In this document: positions 53,946-61,774 of the stretch, piece by piece
How the letters are laid out: each line of letters starts with the position of its first letter
How positions within the stretch are numbered: position 1 is the stretch's first letter
NCBI RefSeq assembly: GCF_000317435.1
Contig: NC_019751.1
Span: 2,728,001 to 2,792,000, forward strand
Reading direction: 5' to 3'
DNA length: 64,000 nucleotides
From: Calothrix sp. PCC 6303
Lineage (GTDB): Bacteria > Cyanobacteriota > Cyanobacteriia > Cyanobacteriales > Nostocaceae
Notes under the pieces: model-generated
The model's database searches: none
What the model was told of the DNA's origin: nothing
The model's input: the letters and a program-made list of their open reading frames with translations, nothing else
Program-made: the position numbers and the translations under genes

Positions 53946-56183
53946 ATGAGTTTGATTAACCTGGATTTGCTTTTCAATGCCATTACTGGTGTTGCTAATC
54001 CCCTAATTAAAGAAAAAATCCAGCGTAACGAGACGGTAATTAAGTTGCTCCAGCAGTTTAATCTCTCCCCAGAGCATCCATCAGCAGATTATAGCGATGT
54101 TTACGCTTATACTTTGGTTGAATATGGTGTGGGTAAACCTAAGCCAATTTTAGAACTGTTTCGCCAAGACGCGATAAAACTAGCTTTCCGTAAGGCATTT
54201 GACCACAATAACCCCTCAATTTTATTGTCGGAGGTTGATGCTTTTGTTGCTGCGTATGCTTTGGGTGATGATATTCAAGCTTTAAGGATTGATATTAGGA
54301 GAGAAATCGCAGCGTTTTATATTGTATTCTCCGAAGTTGCCAAACGTTCCCGTAAACCAGCAGATACGTTGATGAGTCAGCAAATTGGCTCGTTACACAA
54401 AATTATCGCTAATATCCAAGAGCAGATTGAAAGGCAACCAACTTTAGAAGGTATTCGTACAGAAATAGCTAGATTAGCAGCGTCAAATTACCCAGCGTTA
54501 CCGGGAAATGTAGAGACAGGATACATCGCGTCTCCCCAAGAAGAAAATCAATGTCGAGCGTTCACCGAAGGTGGCAGCTTCTGCATCGCATTAGCTCAAC
54601 AAATGCGTGGTTGGTTTGAAACCCTGGGTTATCAACTAGAAAAATACGAAATTTGGGCAGAAGATTACTTTGAATTTATCATCAATATCCCTGTCCGGCG
54701 TAGCTTTGACCGCATCCTCGTGCGAGGAATTGCCGGGGAAGTGGGATTGAGTGATGTCATGGCTTTACGAACCTCGGTTGAAGAACAAAAAACCGATGAG
54801 GGTTGGTTGGTGACAACGCGACGAATTTCACGAGCAGCCCGTGATGAAGTAAAAAAGGAAGAAAATCGCCACCTCGATTGTTACACTTTTGACGAACTGA
54901 TTGACCTTGATGCCGACTTTAGCGGTTATGTTGACTGGCTGGAAGCGGAAATCGATCGCCGCAAAGTTGATACTAAGTATGTGCCGTTGGCTTGCAGTAA
55001 GGAAGAAATTGACCCAGTTAGCAAGCGGCAAATTGGAATGAGTCGCTACGGTGAAGAAGACGGTTGGATTGATGGCTATATCGATTTGTGGCTCGATGAC
55101 CCCGCTAAGGAGCATATTTCGATACTGGGTGAATTCGGTACGGGGAAAACCTGGTTTGCGTTTCATTATGCTTGGGTGGCGTTGCAGAGATACAAAGATG
55201 CCCAAAAACGCGGTGTGGAGCGTCCCCGATTGCCTTTGGTTATTACTTTGCGAGATTTTGCTAAGGCGTTAAATGTGGAAAATGTTTTAGCTGGGTTCTT
55301 TTTTACTCAGCACAATATCCGGATAAATAGCGATGTGTTCGACCAGCTTAACCGCATGGGTAAATTGCTGCTGATTTTCGATGGTTTCGACGAAATGGCT
55401 GCAAAAGTCGATAAACAGCAGATGATTAATAATTTCTGGGAATTAGCGAAAGTAGTGGTTCCCGGAGCCAAGGTAATTTTAACTTGCCGCACCGAGCATT
55501 TTCCCGAAGCACGGGAAGGACGGGCTTTGTTGAATGCAGAGTTAAGTGCATCAACCAAAAATCTGAGTGGGGAAACACCACAATTTGAGGTGTTGGAATT
55601 GGAGAAATTTGACGACGAGCAAATTCGTCAGGTGCTGTTATTTCAAGCCGAACCTAGAACCGTCGAGCAGGTAATGGGGAACCCGCAATTGTTGGATTTA
55701 GCCCGTCGTCCAGTGATGACAGAGTTGATTTTGGAAGCGTTACCGGATATTGAAGCGGGGAAACCTGTGGATATGGCACGGGTGTATTTGTATGCGGTGC
55801 GTCGAAAAATGGAGCGGGATATTAAGAGCGATCGCACTTTTACTTCCCTGGCAGATAAGTTGTATTTTCTGTGCGAATTATCTTGGGAAATGCTTTCTAG
55901 CGACGAGATGAGCCTAAATTATAAGCTATTCCCCGATCGCATTCGGCGGTTGTTTGGGGTGAAAGAGAAGGATTTGGATCATTGGCACTACGATATGATG
56001 GCGCAAACTATGCTAATTCGTAATGCTAACGGGGATTATACTCCTGCCCATCGGTCACTGTTGGAGTTTTTTGTCGCGTATAAATTTGCGGCTGAGTTGG
56101 GTGTGTTGGCTGGGGATTTTATCGAGTTGGCACAGGCACAATCTTGTTTGGATGGGAGTGCTGCACCTGTTGATTATACCTGA
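53946..56183 (+). pseudogene. NACHT-WD40 protein 2, 5' part (interrupted by IS4-family element)
   Basis: ATG 53946 (MSLINLDLLFNAITG) begins a paralogue of the 9838-14262 protein with the same helical N-terminus, inactive-nuclease-like domain ([20 protein letters not shown]), NACHT Walker A GEFGTGKT, Walker [11 protein letters not shown] and helical lid. The frame ends at TGA 56181-56183, two bases into the IS, after APVDYT. Joining it to 57684 by removing the IS and one target-site copy restores VDYTWSGYF in frame. The truncated protein of 745 aa keeps the whole NACHT but loses the WD40 sensor. An insert of ~25 aa (about residues 188-212) relative to copy 1 contains a short repeat (near 54520-54580). 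Confidence 0.9.
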
Positions 56184-57683
56184 CTTTTCCCGTTAAGTCT
56201 CTCTTGCAAGCTGCCAGCCTTCACAGAGGTCATTCAATTTTAACCAACCCCTCCATAGTACCTGGATACCAATAGGAGTTTTATGTCGATGTTCAAGATA
56301 TCCTCCAAGACGAGCGATCGCTTCCACAGCCCAACTAACAGTTAATATCTTGGGCAGTTTGGGTGATTTAGCTTTCAAAATGCGAAGTTGAAGGGGATTG
56401 AGGATTTCAATAGCGATAGAATCAGGCTGAGTACGATGTAGGTAAGTTAACTGCAAGAGTTCAACAGCAATTACACTTAAAAAACCAATTAAAGCCTTCA
56501 TACCCTCAGCAGCAAGTCTGTATCGTTCCACCTGGCAGCCTGATTTCAAAATTTTGTGGTATTCTTCTACACGCCAACGATAAGAATACCAGCGTAAAAT
56601 CGTAGATGCCATTTGGATATCTGCGACAACTTCCGTGGTTAGTAACATCCACTCTACAGGCGTTTCACCCTCTGGGCAATCAACTTCTGTAGCATAAACA
56701 GCATATACTAGTATTGGGTCGCGGTCGTCAAAACGGTAGGGAGTACGGAGATTGACAGGGCAAAATCTGACAGCTAACTTGGCTTTGCGGGCAGAACGTT
56801 TGCTGGTAGAAGGTAGTTCAATTTCTTGTTCAAAACTGATAGGTTGTGCTGACAATTTTGACCAGAGACGCTCACTATCAGAATCTAAACTGCGGTTATG
56901 AGCAGCACGAACTACGACACCTGTGTGTTTAAGTTGACGGATTTGAATGAACACTTCTGTGATATCACCTTCTCTATCAAAAGCATGAACCACTTTTATA
57001 TCCTTGCTTGTACGCTTTTCTACTGTCGTAAGTGCTTCTACCCACCTGTAAGATTCTTTCTCTTCAAAGGGACGGTTTCGTGATTCTTTTCGGGCTGCCG
57101 CTTGCCGTTTTTTCTTTTGTACTGAGGTTTCATTTTTTGGTGGCTTCTGTTTTGGTTCTCGATTCCACAGTTTTTGCCACAACAGACCGATTGATTGACC
57201 ATTTTTGGGTTCGATCGCTAAAGCACTATGTAATATTAAACCGTTACCTCCCTTACCAATTGGACCATAACCTTCTCTTTTAAGCACAATACTGTCATAA
57301 TCTAGAAAAGTAGTGTCTCCAACACACAGCACTACATCATATTCTGCAACAATATCTGCCGTCATTTGACAGTGCGGCTCAATTAGTTTGGAAAATTCCA
57401 CTTTGGCATTCGCAAAAACTCATAAGCTCTCTTGAGTACAGTTCCGGAACTGAAGATTTCCGACAGTGCTTTGCCAAATCCTTGACTTAAAGCAAAACCA
57501 ATCGACATTGCACGCTCATTCAATCGGCGATCGCCCAACTCACAAGTCGTAAAATTTTTTTCCCACCAATCCAACATGATTTGTCACCTTTAGCACCCAA
57601 TTTTAACTACTTTACCTTATGTACTGTCCTTTTTCCTAAATCCTTGGTGAGTAAGGCTTTTGATACTTAGCGGGAAAAGTCAG
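56180..57683. mobile_element. IS4-family insertion sequence, 1,504 bp
   Basis: The ends are 19-bp inverted repeats with one mismatch: CTGACTTTTCCCGTTAAGT (56180-56198) and ACTTAGCGGGAAAAGTCAG (57665-57683). The 11-bp direct repeat GTTGATTATAC flanks it (56169-56179 and 57684-57694), a target duplication of a size usual for IS4-type elements. One transposase gene is carried on the minus strand. It lies inside a NACHT-WD40 gene. Confidence 0.93.
56193..57577 (-). pseudogene. IS4-family transposase with one-base frameshift
   Basis: The DDE transposase has the N-terminal region MLDWWEKNFTTCELGDRRLN, CVGDTTFLDYD (first Asp), VVHAFDREGDITE (second Asp), and the IS4 signature Y-x2-R-x3-E-x6-K in YRWRVEEYHKILK. 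Translation from ATG 57577 ends early (FLRMPKWNFPN) because one base is missing near 57409; with CGAAATGCC in place of CGAATGCC the frame would run on into KVEFSKLIEPH. It is therefore either inactive, read through by frameshifting, or a sequence error. The C-terminal reading frame alone (57401-56193) is 402 aa. Confidence 0.85.
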
Positions 57684-59960
57684 GTTGATTATACTTGGTC
57701 GGGGTATTTTTCACGACAATTGGATAATACGGGGAATTGTGTAGCGATCGCTCCGTTAAAGAAATTTATTAGCGAATCTTTAGAGAAACTTCAACCTATC
57801 TTTGGTCAAGCACCTTTAACAAAAGCAGTTACAGATTTGCTACTACCAATGCTAAATAGTCACTTTTCTCTATTACATATCCTGGATGCAACTCGTGGCA
57901 AAACCCCATGTGAAGCAGGCTATGTTGGAGGCAATATTGTTAGACTGCTGTTAAAAATTGATAAAACAATACTGGAAGGTAAAAATTTATCCCAGGCAGT
58001 AATTTGGAATGCAGATTTTTCCAATACCAGTCTCCGTTACACCAATTTTGCCGAGGCAGATTTGAGAGATTGTATTGTTACACAAATCTTAGGTACTGTT
58101 TTATCAATTGCTTTTAGCCTAAATGGTCAAATTTTGGCAACAGCAGATGCTAATGGGAAAATTAACTTGTGGAAAGTTAGCAATTGTGAAAAGATTTTAA
58201 GCTTGAAGGGACATACTGACTGGGTACGAACAATTGTTTTTCATCCTAATAGTCGAATACTCGCGAGTGGTGGTCAAGACTCTAAAATCAAGTTATGGGA
58301 TATAAAGACAGGTGAATGTATTCAAACCTTGAAAGGACATACTGAAAGGGTATATTCCGTTGCCTTCTCTCCCGATGGGAAAATTATAGCTAGCGGAAGC
58401 CAAGATAAAACAATAAAATTATGGGATATATCGACAGGTCAATGTATAAATACTTTATATGGACACACAGATATAATATCTTCCGTAGCCTTTTGTATTA
58501 CAGGAATATTAGCTAGCGGTAGCAGTAATTCCAGCATCAAATTATGGGACATATCAACAGGTAAATGCATCCAAACTTTACAAGGACACACAGATAGAAT
58601 CAGAACCCTCAACTTTAGCCCAGATGGTAAAAAAATTGCCAGTGGTAGTAGTGATTCCACAGCCAAATTATGGGATGTAAATACTGGTAAATGTTTGCTG
58701 ACTTTACAAGGGCATGAAAATTCAATATGGTCAGTATGCTTTAGCCCCAATGGTCAAATTCTAGCCACAGGTAGCATTGATAAAACAGTAAGATTGTGGG
58801 ATATAAATATGGGTCAATGCCTTCAGATTTTACACGGACATACTAATATAGTACGTTCAGTAGTATTCAGCCCACAAGGAAATATATTAGCGAGTGCAGG
58901 AGACGATCAAACAGTCAAATTTTGGGATATTACAGCAGGTGAATGTTTTCAAACTCTACAAGGGTATCATCATTTAATTTTGTGTGTTGCATTTACCCCT
59001 GATGGGAAAACTTTAATTAGTGGTAGTGACGATTCATTATTAAGATTATGGAATATTGATACTGGTAAATGTATCGATACTTTACAAGCTGATACGGGAT
59101 GGGTGACACATATTAGTGCTAATCCTAACAGAAATAATGGCGAACTTATCGCTAGTGGAGGGGTTCACGGAGTAAAAATTTGGGATATTAAGACTGGTAA
59201 GTGCTTAAAAATTTTGCAGAGTTACAATAGATGGTTATTACCTGTAATTTTTAGTCCAGATGGTCAGACTTTTGCTATGGCAAATAAAGACACTGTTGAA
59301 TTTTGGAATTTGTCTAATTATAAATTGATTAGGACTCTAAAAGGACATACAGCTTGGTTAAAATCTATTGCTTTTAGTCCAGATGGCAAATTATTAGCCA
59401 CTGGTAGTGAGGACTGCACAATAAAACTATGGGATGTCACAACTGGTGATTGCATCAAAACATTGCAAGGACATACTGATTGGGTTTGGTCGATTGGTTT
59501 TAATATAGATGGAACGATAATTGCCAGTGGTGGTGGAAACTACGATAAAACGGTAAAACTATGGGATGTAACAACTGGTGAGTGCATCACAACGTTGCAA
59601 GGACATACTAGTGATGCAAGATGCGTTGTGTTTGACCCAAAAGGTCAAATTATTGCTAGTAGTAGTCACGATAGAACAATAAAAGTATGGAATTTGGATA
59701 CAGGTGAGTGTTTAAATACTCTAGAAGGGCATATTAACTGGGTGGTATCTATTTCATTCAGTCCTAATGGCAAAATTCTCGCCAGTGGTAGTGAGGATGG
59801 AACAATTAAAATTTGGGACATCGAAATAGGGGAGTGTTTAAAAACATTGAGAAGCGATCGCCCTTATGAAAACATGAACATTACAGGTGTAAAAGGCTTA
59901 ACTGATGCAGAAATATCTACCCTCAAAGCATTAGGTGCAGTGGAAGATGGGGAAATGTAA
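57684..59960 (+). pseudogene. NACHT-WD40 protein 2, 3' part (WD40 propellers)
   Basis: Continues the interrupted gene from the target-site copy: VDYTWSGYF, a helical stretch ([18 protein letters not shown]), a pentapeptide-like segment ([18 protein letters not shown]), then 14 WD40 repeats (e.g. [20 protein letters not shown]) and the tail [21 protein letters not shown] frame beginning inside the IS at ATG 57660 could yield a separate 766-aa WD40 protein ([15 protein letters not shown]) if transcribed from the IS end. The tail matches copy 1 at amino-acid level. Confidence 0.88.
59853..59960 (+). repeat. NACHT-WD40 tail repeat at second locus (in gene)
   Basis: AGCGATCGCCCTTATGAAAA and the following codons for [20 protein letters not shown], then GAVEDGEM and the stop, match the reference copy at 9838-9948 in opposite orientation. 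Confidence 0.85.
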
Positions 59961-60014
59961 AATTCATTGATAATCTCGCTACCATTTAGTTGTAGAGATT
60001 AGGAGTAACTATAT

Positions 60015-60266
60015 ATGTACAACGTCGAAATCCCTGAAGGTCAATCTGAATTTGCCGAACTGCTGCGTCGGGTGCGATCGGGAGAGGAGATAATTATATC
60101 TCAAGCAGGTACTCCCATTGCTCGTATAGTCCCAATTGCCGAACAAAAATTACCCCGAATTCCAGGGTTAGACCGTGGTAAAGTGACAACTGCATCCGAT
60201 TTTGATGCTCCCCTACCCGATGATGTACTAAATGCTTTTCTTAACCCAACGGACGAAGAGGAATGA
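60015..60266 (+). CDS. Phd/YefM-family antitoxin
   Basis: The 83-aa protein has the typical antitoxin start MYNVEIPEGQSEFAELLRRV and RSGEEIIISQAGTPIARIVP, followed by an acidic toxin-binding tail (DDVLNAFLNPTDEEE). It overlaps the PIN toxin gene by 4 bp (ATGA), so the pair is coupled. It lies 54 bp after the NACHT-WD40 stop. AGGAG precedes the ATG at a distance of about 10 bp. Confidence 0.9.
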   Translation: MYNVEIPEGQSEFAELLRRVRSGEEIIISQAGTPIARIVPIAEQKLPRIPGLDRGKVTTASDFDAPLPDDVLNAFLNPTDEEE

Positions 60267-60649
60267 GAGCGTTACTTGATACCCATGCATTTATTTGGTG
60301 GGTTACTGATGATACCCGACTTTCATCTACAGCCAGAAATATAATTACCCACCCAGAGAACATCTTGTTTCTAAGTGCTGCGAGCGCGTGGGAAATTGTC
60401 ATTAAAGTACGCTTGGGTAAATTAAGTTTACCAGAGCCTCCAGAAACATATATTCCCAGTCGGTTAATTCTGAATCGATTTGAGAGTTTGTCGATTGAAA
60501 TGACTCATGCTTTACAAGTCGTCAATTTACCAGCTTTGCATCAAGATCCTTTTGATCGAATACTTATTGCTCAAAGTCAAGTAGAAAAAATGCCAATAAT
60601 AACCATAGACAGTAAAATCGTACAGTATCCTGTTGATGTTATTTGGTAG
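60263..60649 (+). CDS. PIN-domain toxin (VapC-like)
   Basis: A 128-aa PIN-domain ribonuclease toxin: LLDTHAFIWWVTDD (first acidic residue Asp6), FLSAASAWEIVIKVRLGKL (Glu), LPALHQDPFDRILIAQS (Asp pair) and PIITIDSKI (Asp). The WD and H-x-D-P-F-D-R motifs are those of the VapC group that pairs with Phd-type antitoxins. All catalytic acids are present, so it should be active. The minus-strand XisI gene ends 6 bp downstream. Confidence 0.92.
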   Translation: MRALLDTHAFIWWVTDDTRLSSTARNIITHPENILFLSAASAWEIVIKVRLGKLSLPEPPETYIPSRLILNRFESLSIEMTHALQVVNLPALHQDPFDRILIAQSQVEKMPIITIDSKIVQYPVDVIW

Positions 60650-60655
60650 AAAATT

Positions 60656-60991
60656 CTACTCTACAGCATAAGCAGTAAATTGACGCTTAAACGGCGAATA
60701 AAAACCAATCACAATATCAGCAGGAAGCACACCCAACTCAACTAATCTATCCGCAACAAGTTCCTCCGTACCGTTATATTGAATCCATATTTTCCCATTT
60801 ACAATATCAAAATGCATCACCGGACCAAATACACGCTTATCTCCCTGCCAGCCAACATAAGCTAATTGATAATGGTCATTCTCTGTATCAAAAATTAACT
60901 GCGGTTTTACAGCATCTTTTTCAGAACTGCTTTGTGCATGTTCGGTCAAAATTTGTTTAATATACTGCCGATATAACTCTATTTTATCCAT
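60656..60991 (-). CDS. xisI: XisI (fdxN element excision controlling factor)
   Basis: The 111-aa protein has the XisI features: start MDKIELYRQYIKQILTEHAQ, FDTENDHYQLAYVGWQGDKR, VFGPVMHFDIVNGKIWIQYN, and a C-terminal LVELGVLPADIVIGFYSPFK. In Anabaena it works with XisH to control excision of the fdxN element. It overlaps the upstream XisH gene by 13 bp. No fdxN element or XisF recombinase is visible here; such pairs are often found detached. Confidence 0.92.
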   Translation of the reverse strand: MDKIELYRQYIKQILTEHAQSSSEKDAVKPQLIFDTENDHYQLAYVGWQGDKRVFGPVMHFDIVNGKIWIQYNGTEELVADRLVELGVLPADIVIGFYSPFKRQFTAYAVE

Positions 60992-61395
60992 TGCCGTATT
61001 TCCTCCTGCTTGGGGTCATAAATTATCAATTTCACTTGATAACGTTGAATCGCACGTTGGACAAAAAGAAGCTGAAAAAAATCTAAATAAGTTTCCGATG
61101 GAACTGCTAAATATACAATTCGTTCTGGTTCATTTTCTTCCAATGCTTGACAATAATTAAGATATTGTCCGAGCGCTGTATGAAATTCACTAATGTCAGA
61201 ACCTGAAATAAAACTTTTAATTTCAACTGCTATTTTTTCTGTATTACGTTCCGCAGCAATGGCACTTTCTGGGGCTAAATCTATCTGTACTTTGATTGCT
61301 TCACTAATCCGAATTATCAATGGGTCGTTTGTAATTATCCACCCATCTTTGATTAAAGCATTTTTAACTTGTTGATGAAAAGCATCTTTAGCCAT
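60979..61395 (-). CDS. xisH: XisH (fdxN element excision controlling factor)
   Basis: The 138-aa protein has a nuclease-like fold: MAKDAFHQQVKNALIKDGW, ITNDPLIIRI, KIAVEIKSFISGSDISEFHT and LGQYLNYCQALEENEPERIV. The ExK in AVEIKSF is of the PD-(D/E)xK type. It pairs with XisI. The ATG at 61395 is the first of the pair, so expression starts in the 61396-61774 region. This 379-bp gap also holds a decayed NACHT tail. Confidence 0.92.
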   Translation of the reverse strand: MAKDAFHQQVKNALIKDGWIITNDPLIIRISEAIKVQIDLAPESAIAAERNTEKIAVEIKSFISGSDISEFHTALGQYLNYCQALEENEPERIVYLAVPSETYLDFFQLLFVQRAIQRYQVKLIIYDPKQEEIRQWIK

Positions 61396-61440
61396 TTGAT
61401 ACTTTTTAATTTTAAATCGCAGCTTCGCTATTTCAAGCTG

Positions 61441-61515
61441 AATTATTATATCACAGATATCAAAAGCTTAATAGATATCGAAATTGTCGCACTAAAAGTA
61501 TTCGGTGTAGTTAAT
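61441..61515 (+). repeat. Decayed copy of NACHT-WD40 tail repeat after XisHI
   Basis: The 75-bp stretch AATTATTATATCACAGATAT and onwards reads NYYITDIKSLIDIEIVALKV then FGVVN, which aligns without gaps to [20 protein letters not shown] then LGAVE with about half of the residues kept. It has the same orientation as the NACHT-WD40 gene that ends at 59960 and lies beyond Phd/PIN and XisHI. Otherwise 61396-61774 shows only AT-rich sequence and one GCGATCGC. Confidence 0.6.
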
Positions 61516-61774
61516 CGTACCCAATTTTATATCTTTGATAAGAAGTTTGTGAAAAAACCAAAGGATTAAGTTTGAAGTCAAATTACCCTGACAATAGTAA
61601 ACCTGTATTAGTTTAAAGTTGATGAATGCGATCGCACATTGTCTCGAAGAGAAGTTTATCGAAAGATCACCTTCTAAAACCAATACAGCATTGATTTAAG
61701 GTAGATTGTCAGCCCTTTTCTCTGGTAAAGTAAATTTAATTCTCCATAGTATTAATCCAGAGGCATCAAGGAAA

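Noticed and set aside
61369-61683. Two small frames (66 aa plus strand, 63 aa minus strand) in the gap after XisH
   Set aside because: The first reads through the decayed NACHT tail, the second has no features; neither has a ribosome site.
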